Source: Erysipelotrichaceae bacterium
GTDB taxonomy: Bacteria > Bacillota_I > Bacilli_A > Erysipelotrichales > Erysipelotrichaceae
Direction of reading: 5' to 3'
Assembly: GCA_021442745.1 (NCBI GenBank)
Contig: JABUSI010000136.1
Location: forward strand, 1-5,148
DNA length: 5,148 nt
Of the stretch, positions 1-5,079 are shown piece after piece (positions within the stretch are counted from its first letter, which is position 1; each line of letters begins with the position of its first letter). Position numbers and translations under genes: made by a program. Below the pieces are notes generated by a model, which had not been told where the DNA came from, made no database searches, and worked only from the letters and a program-made list of their open reading frames with translations.

Positions 1-650
1 CGGTACAATACGTGATTACCCGTAAACCAAGGGTCAGAACAAAGTTCTGGGTGGATGGTGACGGGATCATTCAGGTTGTCACCAATCTCAGGGTACCGGA
101 ATCAGAGATTGTGTGGTTTCTGACAAGCAAACGGGACTGGCTGATCAAACAACGCCGGAAAATGTCCGGAAAACAGTCTTTGCGTCCGCGTACGGATGTG
201 TTTCGGATTAACGGGAAAGAGATTCCGATTGTATGGAACTATTCCGCAAGGATGCGTTATGAACTGAGCGATACGTTGTTAGCCGTATTCTGCAAGTATG
301 AAACGGAAGAAGAGCGGTTGCAGGTTGTGGAAACCATCTGTAAAAAGCTGACGGAGAAGCTTTTGGAACAGTTGCGTGGGGAAATCGAGGGTATTACCGA
401 AGAATACGGTATTGTGTATTCCGTGAAACAGATGCGGACCCGCTGGGGCAGCTGTACGCCGGCAAAACGGAAGATGTCGTTCAATTCGAAACTGATCGGT
501 GTTCCGGTAAAGGCGGTAAAGTATATCATGATTCATGAATATGCTCATCTGAAGGTTCCGGATCATTCCACCCGGTTTTACGATACCGTTGCATGCTGGA
601 TGCCTTCTTACAGACAGCAGGAACAGATACTGAAACAATACGGTTTATAA
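1..650 (+). CDS. YgjP/DUF45-type zinc metallopeptidase domain protein (5' end outside window)
   Basis: This is a member of the YgjP-like (DUF45, SprT/WLM-related) predicted metallopeptidase family; the physiological substrate is not known. Counting from the GTG at 12, the zinc site is HEYAH (His175, Glu176, His179) with a likely third ligand in DH (His185). It is preceded by the family's diagnostic MRTRWGSC block (141-148) and an NSKL segment (158-161). The N-terminal part (1-50) is the basic beta-rich region ending in a WLIKQ segment, as in the family. No signal peptide or membrane segment is visible, so it is probably cytosolic. The reading frame is open through base 1 (codons GTA CAA TAC precede the GTG), no Shine-Dalgarno is visible, and the family normally has some residues before this point, so the true start is probably upstream. 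A GTG start at 12 is the alternative. It uses CGG arginine codons freely. Family call is firm; function is inferred. Confidence 0.9.
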   Translation, partial: VQYVITRKPRVRTKFWVDGDGIIQVVTNLRVPESEIVWFLTSKRDWLIKQRRKMSGKQSLRPRTDVFRINGKEIPIVWNYSARMRYELSDTLLAVFCKYETEEERLQVVETICKKLTEKLLEQLRGEIEGITEEYGIVYSVKQMRTRWGSCTPAKRKMSFNSKLIGVPVKAVKYIMIHEYAHLKVPDHSTRFYDTVACWMPSYRQQEQILKQYGL

Positions 651-653
651 AAA

Positions 654-677
654 AACATCATCCAAACGGATGATGTT
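654..677. terminator. Bidirectional intrinsic terminator between the DUF45 and FNT genes
   Basis: A perfect 10-bp stem (AACATCATCC at 654-663, GGATGATGTT at 668-677) has a 4-base AAAC loop. On the + strand it is followed by TATTTCTTTT. On the - strand it is followed by a run of seven T (complement of 649-655, partly within the stem). It can therefore end both converging transcripts. The FNT stop codon (676-678) overlaps the base of the stem. Confidence 0.9.
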
Positions 678-1281
678 ATTTCTTTTCGGCCAGCGGAAGC
701 AGTAAACCGCCGGTAATATTTCCTGCCGTAATGACAAGCAGACAGAGAATTGTGTGTACGTTCCATGCACCTGCCATACCGAAGTAGAACATATCGGCAA
801 TGCAGTGTTCGAATCCGCAAAGAATGAATCCTCCCACACACAGAAACAAGCCGAGGTATTTGCCAGGTTCATGGGTATTGGTTCTGAAACCGTCAACGGC
901 AACGTACATCAGGATATTGCAGAAGATTCCCAGCACAAATAAACTCAAGTAGGAATCGTTGGTTTTGGCAGCAGACAGGATGGCTGCCTTTTCCTGTAAT
1001 GCCGGAGCAACGCGGGTAACTGTCATCAGAATGGCCGTCAGGTTGGTGCCGAGAAGATTGCCAAGCCAGATGATAACCAGTTGCAGGTAGTTTTTTTCTT
1101 TCAGTACGTATCCGATTTTACCGGTGAATAAGAAATATCCCCGGGTGCAGATCGTAAACAATCCTAACGTAAACAACAGGGCACCGGTGACCTTGTTGTC
1201 AACGGACAGGAAGATGACACCGCCGATGCCGATGGCAATGCCGGCTAATGTGCTTTTGATTAATGTTTCTTTCCAATTCAT
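676..1281 (-). CDS. Formate/nitrite transporter (FNT) family channel, short divergent form
   Basis: This is a membrane channel of the FocA/NirC/FNT family, which passes small monovalent anions such as formate or nitrite, usually as a pentamer. The signature GFEHCIADM (residues 156-164) matches the family's G-x-E-H-x-x-A-x-M block and contains the central-pore histidine (His159, equivalent to FocA His209). A terminal GN-x-x-GG motif (187-192) and an N-terminal AGIAIGIGG segment (13-21) also fit. About six hydrophobic segments are visible, near 10-27, 33-53, 66-88, 112-130, 141-167 and 175-195. At 201 residues it is well below the usual 250-285. It lacks the N-terminal amphipathic extension, and its LFTG loop (51-54) reads GYFLFTGK, without the acidic residue before LFTG and the Asn after it that are usual. 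The start is fixed by AGGAGG 7 bases upstream. It follows the Nudix gene on the same strand. The exact substrate cannot be read from the sequence; formate export in a fermenter is an inference. Confidence 0.88.
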   Translation of the reverse strand: MNWKETLIKSTLAGIAIGIGGVIFLSVDNKVTGALLFTLGLFTICTRGYFLFTGKIGYVLKEKNYLQLVIIWLGNLLGTNLTAILMTVTRVAPALQEKAAILSAAKTNDSYLSLFVLGIFCNILMYVAVDGFRTNTHEPGKYLGLFLCVGGFILCGFEHCIADMFYFGMAGAWNVHTILCLLVITAGNITGGLLLPLAEKK

Positions 1282-1306
1282 ACAATGTCCTCCTGATGAT
1301 AAGAAA

Positions 1307-1325
1307 GGGCAGTCCGTAACTGCCC
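1307..1325 (-). terminator. Probable terminator after the ADP-ribose pyrophosphatase gene
   Basis: A 7-bp GC-rich stem (GGGCAGT / ACTGCCC) with a 5-base loop is followed on the - strand by TTTCTTATC. The T-tract is interrupted, so termination may be partial. Because it sits between the Nudix stop and the FNT ribosome binding site, leakage could feed the FNT gene. I found no convincing promoter of the FNT gene's own. Confidence 0.6.
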
Positions 1326-1344
1326 GTTTTGTTGATTCCGGTTA

Positions 1345-1358
1345 CCGCATGTATGCGG
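1345..1358. repeat. Short perfect inverted repeat between the Nudix and FNT genes
   Basis: CCGCAT-GT-ATGCGG is a 6-bp dyad with a 2-base centre, located 9 bases after the Nudix stop codon (in its transcription direction) and upstream of the FNT gene. The 2-base centre makes it a poor RNA hairpin and no T-tract follows, so it would fit a protein-binding dyad better than a terminator. Chance occurrence cannot be excluded. Confidence 0.4.
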
Positions 1359-1366
1359 ATTTCTGA

Positions 1367-2170
1367 CTAGTCAAGTGAAAATTCACTGTCGGTATCCATA
1401 TTCAGTAAATTGAATACGTCATTCAGTTCGTCATCCGTTAAATCCGCTTGCGGCAGATCCACAGGTTGACGGAACAATACAGAATCTTCGTTTACCGGCT
1501 GGTGGAAATAAACCGGTTCTTCGTTTGCCGGCTGGTAATATAACACAGGTTCTTCTTCCACAGGCTGCGGTTCTTCCGCTTCCTCATACGACAAGTGTTC
1601 TTCCGGTTCGTCGTATTGTTCGTATTCGTCATATTCATGCTGGCAATCGTAAGCATACTTCAGCAAGGCCAGCTGTGATTTGGCATCCAGGATTTCCCCG
1701 CGGTTAATCATCTGCAGGGCTTCTTCCAACGGAATCAGGTATACGTCTAAAAACTCGTCTTCATCCGGTTTCTGATCAACCGGAACCAGATCTTTGGCAA
1801 GATAAATATAAATGGTTTCCGTAAAGCATCCCGGTGAGGAATACATCATGGTCAACGGAACAAACGTTCCGGCATCCATGCCGATTTCTTCCCGTAATTC
1901 CCGTAAACCGCAGTACCGCGGATTTTCGTTACCGTTCCGTTTGCCGGCAGGAAGTTCAAACGTTTCCATTCCTAACGGGTAACGATATTGTCTGACCATA
2001 TATACCTTATCATCTTCTGTAACCGGTAATATACATACGCCGCCGTCGTGTTCGATGACTTCACGGGTAGCGGTATTTCCGTTTTCCAATTCTACTTCAT
2101 CAACGTGCACACTGAAAATTCTGCCCACGAATTTTGTTTCTTCTGATATTGTACGTTCAAAATGTGACAT
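1367..2170 (-). CDS. ADP-ribose pyrophosphatase-like Nudix hydrolase with acidic repeat tail
   Basis: This is a cytosolic Nudix hydrolase that probably cleaves ADP-ribose to AMP and ribose 5-phosphate with divalent metal (NudF type). The Nudix box is a perfect G-x5-E-x7-REUxEExGU match at residues 76-98. Pro113 lies 16 residues after the box glycine within SSPG, the ADP-ribose pyrophosphatase hallmark. The downstream DEDEFLDV (136-143) and RGEILDAKS (157-165) blocks are also typical. The catalytic domain ends near 175. Residues 177-267 are an extra acidic tail: a Glu/Asp/Tyr-rich stretch (179-207), three 11-residue tandem repeats (206-238), and a Leu/Asp-rich end (244-267) that could form an amphipathic helix. 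The ATG at 2170 is chosen because GAAGGG lies 5 bases before it. An in-frame ATG at 2191 has no ribosome binding site and sits at the predicted transcription start. Length 267 versus roughly 180-210 for the family. Function of the tail is unknown. Confidence 0.9.
   Translation of the reverse strand: MSHFERTISEETKFVGRIFSVHVDEVELENGNTATREVIEHDGGVCILPVTEDDKVYMVRQYRYPLGMETFELPAGKRNGNENPRYCGLRELREEIGMDAGTFVPLTMMYSSPGCFTETIYIYLAKDLVPVDQKPDEDEFLDVYLIPLEEALQMINRGEILDAKSQLALLKYAYDCQHEYDEYEQYDEPEEHLSYEEAEEPQPVEEEPVLYYQPANEEPVYFHQPVNEDSVLFRQPVDLPQADLTDDELNDVFNLLNMDTDSEFSLD
1457..1555 (-). repeat. Three 33-bp in-frame tandem repeats in the Nudix gene tail
   Basis: Units at 1523-1555, 1490-1522 and 1457-1489 encode EEPVLYYQPAN, EEPVYFHQPVN and EDSVLFRQPVD. 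By direct comparison the first two DNA units agree at 25 of 33 positions and the second and third at 20 of 33. The repeats have therefore diverged, mostly while keeping the E-[ED]-x-V-aromatic/aliphatic-x-x-QP pattern. They have no dyad structure and are unspaced, so they are a protein repeat and not a CRISPR. Confidence 0.9.
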
Positions 2171-2175
2171 AATGA

Positions 2176-2181
2176 CCCTTC
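2176..2181 (-). promoter_or_regulatory. Ribosome binding site deciding the Nudix start
   Basis: GAAGGG on the - strand lies 5 bases before the ATG at 2168-2170. Nothing similar precedes the upstream ATG at 2189-2191, so the shorter protein beginning MSHFERTI is preferred. That start also matches where the family normally begins. Confidence 0.75.
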
Positions 2182-2194
2182 TTTCTTGCATATC

Positions 2195-2203
2195 ATTTTA
2201 TCA
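2195..2203 (-). promoter_or_regulatory. Extended -10 promoter for the ADP-ribose pyrophosphatase gene
   Basis: On the - strand the sequence reads TGATAAAAT: an extended -10 (TGN followed by TAAAAT). The region 17 bases upstream (TGTTTC) is a poor -35, which is common for extended -10 promoters. The start of transcription would fall near 2188, giving a leader of about 18 bases to the ATG at 2170 and excluding the ATG at 2191. Confidence 0.5.
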
Positions 2204-2209
2204 CGCAAA

Positions 2210-2238
2210 TTGAAAAAGAAACAGTATTGTTTTTTAAC
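2210..2238 (+). promoter_or_regulatory. Possible promoter of the HTH-like protein/acpP/ptsI cluster
   Basis: TTGAAA (2210-2215) is 17 bases from TTTAAC (2233-2238), a 5/6 and 4/6 match to the housekeeping consensus. An alternative -10, TATAGA (2260-2265), is closer to the gene but has no well-spaced -35. It faces away from the Nudix promoter in the same intergenic gap. Confidence 0.3.
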
Positions 2239-2273
2239 AGGAAATTAAAAACGACGGACTATAGAGAAAGTAA

Positions 2274-2280
2274 GAGGTGA
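2274..2280 (+). promoter_or_regulatory. Ribosome binding site deciding the start of the 101-residue protein
   Basis: AGAGGTG(A) lies 5-6 bases before the ATG at 2286. The in-frame GTG at 2277 is part of this Shine-Dalgarno and so is unlikely to be the start. The same GAGGTGA core is used 6 bases before acpP. Confidence 0.7.
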
Positions 2281-2285
2281 AGACT

Positions 2286-2591
2286 ATGAATTTGACGTTT
2301 AAAGAAAAGGATTCGCTGGTACGCTTTGTGTTCCGTCAGCAGAAGGAAATCGTGTTCCGGCAGAAAAACAGTCTGCAGGATCCGCAGGTTCCGTATGAAG
2401 TCAGTGAAAAACTGAAAAACCAGATTCAGTGTGCGTATGAATTGTGCAGTACGGATGTCCGGGACTTTTTACGTCAGGAGTATATGGAAGGGAACCCGAC
2501 GGACTGGTGGATGGAATACTACAGCCGGTCTTCCTATTACCGTATAAAAGGGAAGGCAATGGATGAATTTTTACATTGCTTACAAGGGTAA
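2286..2591 (+). CDS. Small conserved-looking protein with HTH-like C-terminus (possibly MG284/MPN403 family)
   Basis: I do not recognise this 101-residue protein with certainty. It is charged, with no signal peptide or membrane segment. The N-terminal half (5-60) looks helical and rich in Lys, Arg, Gln and Glu. The C-terminal half has DWWMEYYSRSSYYRIKGKAM (73-92) followed by DEFL. This resembles the sigma-70 region 4-like helix-turn-helix of phage ArpU/RinA-type regulators, where a SRSTYYRLK-like recognition helix is followed by A-x-x-x-F-L. From memory, the mycoplasma MG284/MPN403 family lies near the acyl carrier protein gene MG287, and here the gene sits directly before acpP (32-base gap), which supports that assignment; it needs a search. 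It is transcribed with acpP and ptsI in the same direction. Nucleic-acid binding is an inference from the motif only. Start chosen at ATG 2286 on Shine-Dalgarno placement. Confidence 0.8.
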   Translation: MNLTFKEKDSLVRFVFRQQKEIVFRQKNSLQDPQVPYEVSEKLKNQIQCAYELCSTDVRDFLRQEYMEGNPTDWWMEYYSRSSYYRIKGKAMDEFLHCLQG

Positions 2592-2604
2592 AAAATGATA
2601 AGAT
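2576..2604 (+). promoter_or_regulatory. Possible internal promoter before acpP
   Basis: TTGCTT (2576-2581) is exactly 17 bases from TAAGAT (2599-2604), which is preceded by TGA, giving an extended -10. Transcription would begin near 2611, at the acpP ribosome binding site, leaving a very short leader. It could let acpP and ptsI be expressed more strongly than the upstream gene. Plausible but unproven. Confidence 0.35.
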
Positions 2605-2623
2605 TTCTATGAGGTGAATATTC

Positions 2624-2851
2624 ATGGATAATTTAGATTTGCTGAAGCGTTTGTTGGCGGAAAAGGTGAAAAATCCGGAGTCAATAACGCCGGATGCTAC
2701 AATGAAGGACCTTGGGATTGATTCTCTGGACCTGGTGGACGTTGTGGTTTCAATGGAAGAGGAATTGGGGATTTCTTTTGAAGACGACGAACTGCTGGGC
2801 TTGAAATCAGTTCAGGATGTATTGAATTTAGTAGACAAGAAAACAAAATAA
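2624..2851 (+). CDS. acpP: Acyl carrier protein
   Basis: This is the small acidic carrier that holds growing acyl chains on a 4'-phosphopantetheine arm for fatty acid and phospholipid synthesis in the cytosol. The attachment serine is Ser34 in GIDSLDLVDV (31-40), matching the DSL motif of the family; holo-ACP synthase would add the arm there. The 75-residue length is typical (about 75-80), and the helix I, long loop, helix II (DSL start), helix III and helix IV order can be followed. GAGGTGA 6 bases upstream fixes the start. It lies between an HTH-like small protein and ptsI, 19 bases before the latter. This is not the fab-cluster or plsX-fabD-fabG-acpP-rnc setting common in Bacillota, so its neighbours do not tell which acyl synthase it serves. 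With no other fatty acid gene here, a second, specialised ACP cannot be excluded. Confidence 0.95.
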   Translation: MDNLDLLKRLLAEKVKNPESITPDATMKDLGIDSLDLVDVVVSMEEELGISFEDDELLGLKSVQDVLNLVDKKTK

Positions 2852-2870
2852 TAGGAAAGAGGACAAGAAC

Positions 2871-4580
2871 ATGTTAAAAGGTATTGCCGCTAGTGCCGGC
2901 GTCTCAATCGCAAAAGTTTACAAATTGGAAACACCTGTCGTATTTGTTACGGATGAAAAGATTTCCGATGTGGAAGCTGAAGTTGCCAAGTTTAATGCTG
3001 CTATGGAAAAGACCATTGCGGATATCGAAGGTATTAAGGATCGTGCAACGAAGGCCGGACGTTTGTCTGCAGAAGAAATCGCTGTATTTGATGCTCATCT
3101 GATGATGGTTCAGGACCCGGAACTGGCTGGTCAGATTGTTTCCATGATTAAGGATCAGTCCGTAAATGCCGGATATGCTACCGAACTGGTCAGCAATATG
3201 ATGGTTATGATGTTCGAATCAATGGATAATGATTATTTCAGAGAAAGAGCAGCTGACGTTAAGGACGTTACGTTCCGTCTGAAAGCGAACATTTTGGGTG
3301 TAATGATTCCGGATTTAACCGCTATCGATGAAGAATCCATTATCGTTGCGCACGATTTGACTCCGTCCGATACCGCACAGCTGAACGAATTCGTAAGAGG
3401 TTTCGCTACGGAAATCGGTGGTAAGACATCTCACTCCGCAATCATGGCGAACTCTCTGGAAATCCCTGCCGTTGTAGGTTGTGCCGGTGTTCTTGGTGCT
3501 GTTAAGACAGGTGATATGCTGGCTTTGGATGCTTTGGATGGTTTTGTAGTAGTAAATCCTACGGAAGAAGAAGTTGCTGCATACAAGGCTAAGGCAGAAG
3601 CTTACGCAAAAGAAAAAGAAGAATTGAAAGTATTGGTTAACGAACCATCCGTTACGACTGACGGTCATCATGTGGAACTGGCAGGTAACATCGGCGGATT
3701 CAAGGACGTTGCCGGCGTATTGAAGAACGGTGGCGAAGGTGTCGGATTGTTCCGTACCGAATTCTTATACATGGATGCCGAAGACTGGCCGACGGAAGAA
3801 GAACAGTTTATTGCCTACAGACAGGTACTGGAAGGTATGCAAGGCAAGAAGGTTGTTGTCCGTACGTTGGATATCGGTGGTGACAAGCATCTGAAGTATT
3901 ATGATTTCCCTGAAGAAATGAACCCGTTCTTAGGTTACCGTGCAATTCGTTTGTGTTTGGATCAGAAGGATATTTTCCGTACACAGTTGCGTGCATTGTG
4001 CCGTGCTTCCGTTTACGGTCAATTGTGCATCATGTTCCCGATGATTGCTACGGTTCAGGAATTCCGGGATGCCAAGGCAATCTATGAAGAAGAAAAAGCA
4101 AAATTACTGGCAGAAGGTGTTGCCGTTGCCGATAACATTCAGGTTGGTATGATGGTTGAAATTCCGGCCGCTGCCGTATTGGCGGATCAGTTTGCGAAGT
4201 ATGCGGATTTCTTCTCCATCGGAACCAACGACTTGATTCAATACTCTATGGCTGCTGACCGTATGAGCCAGAAGGTTGCTTACCTGTATCAACCATGGAA
4301 CCCATCTATCCTTCGTCTGATTAAGATGACAATCGAAGGCGCTCACAAAGAAGGTAAGTGGGCAGGTATGTGCGGTGCTATGGCCGGTGAACCGAATGCT
4401 GTTCCTATCCTGTTGGGATTGGGTCTGGATGAATTCTCTATGAGTGCTTCCCAGATTCTGAAGGCTCGCAGAATTGTGAAGTCTTTGAACAAGAAAGACG
4501 CTGAAGCATTGGCTGCAAAGGCAGTTGCCTGCGATACAGCGGATGAAGTATTGGCTCTGGTTAAGAATACATTGAAGTAA
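2871..4580 (+). CDS. ptsI: Phosphoenolpyruvate-protein phosphotransferase (PTS enzyme I)
   Basis: Cytosolic enzyme I takes phosphate from phosphoenolpyruvate and passes it to HPr, starting the PTS sugar uptake cascade. The 569 residues match the usual 570-575. The N-terminal part (1-230) contains the HPr-binding helical subdomain (about 25-145) and the phosphohistidine block GGKTSHSAIMA (183-193), with His188 equivalent to E. coli His189. The C-terminal PEP-binding barrel (about 255-545) has GLFRTEFLY (292-300, Arg295), RTLDIGGDK (331-339, Arg331), Glu430 in VEIPAA, GTNDL (451-455, Asn453 and Asp454), Arg464 and Cys501 in GMCGAMAGE. All stand one position before their E. coli counterparts, so the enzyme looks intact. 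AAAGAGGA 7 bases upstream marks the start. No ptsH is adjacent; acpP is 19 bases upstream. Arginine codons are almost all CGT or AGA, unlike the CGG-rich DUF45 gene, which suggests high expression. A strong terminator follows. Confidence 0.98.
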   Translation: MLKGIAASAGVSIAKVYKLETPVVFVTDEKISDVEAEVAKFNAAMEKTIADIEGIKDRATKAGRLSAEEIAVFDAHLMMVQDPELAGQIVSMIKDQSVNAGYATELVSNMMVMMFESMDNDYFRERAADVKDVTFRLKANILGVMIPDLTAIDEESIIVAHDLTPSDTAQLNEFVRGFATEIGGKTSHSAIMANSLEIPAVVGCAGVLGAVKTGDMLALDALDGFVVVNPTEEEVAAYKAKAEAYAKEKEELKVLVNEPSVTTDGHHVELAGNIGGFKDVAGVLKNGGEGVGLFRTEFLYMDAEDWPTEEEQFIAYRQVLEGMQGKKVVVRTLDIGGDKHLKYYDFPEEMNPFLGYRAIRLCLDQKDIFRTQLRALCRASVYGQLCIMFPMIATVQEFRDAKAIYEEEKAKLLAEGVAVADNIQVGMMVEIPAAAVLADQFAKYADFFSIGTNDLIQYSMAADRMSQKVAYLYQPWNPSILRLIKMTIEGAHKEGKWAGMCGAMAGEPNAVPILLGLGLDEFSMSASQILKARRIVKSLNKKDAEALAAKAVACDTADEVLALVKNTLK

Positions 4581-4590
4581 CAGTTTTCCC

Positions 4591-4625
4591 AAAGGGGTAT
4601 CGGTTGTATAAAAAGATACCCCTTT
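4591..4625 (+). terminator. Strong intrinsic terminator after ptsI
   Basis: A perfect 11-bp stem (AAAGGGGTATC at 4591-4601, GATACCCCTTT at 4615-4625) has a 13-base loop and is followed by TCTTTTCT, with the T-run beginning in the stem. It begins 10 bases after the ptsI stop codon. The loop contains TATAAA (4607-4612). Confidence 0.9.
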
Positions 4626-4652
4626 TCTTTTCTGAAAAAGGAGGAAATCCGT

Positions 4653-5069
4653 ATGGAATATTCAAGCGGAGCAGTTGTTTTCTATATTGAAAACGATGTG
4701 ACGTATTTTGTGATGATTCAGGAGTTAAGCGGAAACTGGGGATTTCCTAAAGGGCACTGTGAGGGGACAGAGACCTTAAAAGAAACGGCAGTACGGGAGA
4801 TTCAGGAAGAGATTGATGCCGAAGTGACTTTCCCGATTCCGTTTGAACGAACAATCAAGTATGTATTATATGAACAACAGACCGAAAAAGAAGTCACCTA
4901 CTATCTGGCACAGACTTCCACCAGGAAGTTTACCAAAGCCGATGACATTCTGGATTTACAGGTTTGTCCGTATTCCGAAGCGGATCAATTGCTGGGGTTT
5001 ACGGATCTGAAGACAATATTGCGGGATGCCTATCAGGAAATTGCCCGTCAAAAAAGAAGACTCGTATGA
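4653..5069 (+). CDS. Nudix hydrolase, diadenosine tetraphosphate (Ap4A) hydrolase-like
   Basis: This is a small cytosolic Nudix enzyme that, by similarity to asymmetric Ap4A hydrolases (MutT/bis(5'-nucleosyl)-tetraphosphatase type), probably splits dinucleoside polyphosphates such as Ap4A to ATP and AMP. GNWGFPKGHCEGTE (27-40) is the typical W-G-F-P-K-G-H entry to the box. Residues 34-56 fit G-x5-E-x7-REUxEE, with metal-binding Glu49, Glu52 and Glu53, but Asp55 stands where the box glycine is expected. A KYVLYEQQTEKEVTYYL stretch (69-85) fits the strands after the box. The 138-residue length is normal. A ribosome binding site (AAGGAGG, 8 bases from the ATG) is clear. It lies 72 bases after ptsI, across a terminator, so it is expressed from leaky read-through or from a promoter hidden near 4585-4612. 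The last codons and the TGA lie inside the downstream terminator hairpin. Substrate is inferred from family only. Confidence 0.9.
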   Translation: MEYSSGAVVFYIENDVTYFVMIQELSGNWGFPKGHCEGTETLKETAVREIQEEIDAEVTFPIPFERTIKYVLYEQQTEKEVTYYLAQTSTRKFTKADDILDLQVCPYSEADQLLGFTDLKTILRDAYQEIARQKRRLV

Positions 5070-5078
5070 GTCTTCTTT
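5053..5078. terminator. Bidirectional terminator between the Ap4A-type Nudix gene and the convergent gene
   Basis: A perfect 11-bp stem (AAAGAAGACTC at 5053-5063, GAGTCTTCTTT at 5068-5078) has a GTAT loop. The - strand exit has a T6 run overlapping the stem base; the + strand exit has TTTCTTATTTT. The TGA of the + strand Nudix gene (5067-5069) begins in the loop, and the - strand stop codon (5080-5082) is just beyond the other arm. Confidence 0.88.
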
Positions 5079-5079
5079 C

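Noticed and set aside
1124..1366. + strand open frame spanning the FNT 5' end and the intergenic gap
   Set aside because: It is antisense to the FNT gene, has no recognisable protein pattern, and crosses the hairpin and dyad of the gap.
1457..1555. Repeats considered as a CRISPR or mobile repeat
   Set aside because: The units are contiguous without spacers, diverge at the DNA level, stay in frame and conserve an amino acid pattern.
2168..2191. Longer Nudix start at the ATG at 2191 (adds MQERRVI)
   Set aside because: No ribosome binding site precedes it and it sits at the predicted transcription start, while the ATG at 2170 has GAAGGG 5 bases upstream and matches the family N-terminus.
2277..2285. 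GTG start at 2277 for the 101-residue protein
   Set aside because: The GTG is part of the AGAGGTGA Shine-Dalgarno for the ATG at 2286.
2609..2617. ATG AGG TGA minimal open frame over the acpP ribosome binding site
   Set aside because: It follows simply from a T before GAGGTGA and an A before that. With no ribosome binding site of its own it is most likely chance.
4104..4592. Long open frame on the - strand opposite the 3' half of ptsI (and similar ones at 3315-3671 and 279-638)
   Set aside because: They lie antisense to clear, conserved genes, have Cys/His/Ser-rich unlikely composition, and lack ribosome binding sites. They are shadows of the real genes.
1367..5069. The two Nudix genes as a paired nucleotide-signalling or defence system
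   Set aside because: They belong to different, common housekeeping subfamilies, lie on opposite strands and far apart, and no toxin, NADase or nucleotide cyclase is nearby.
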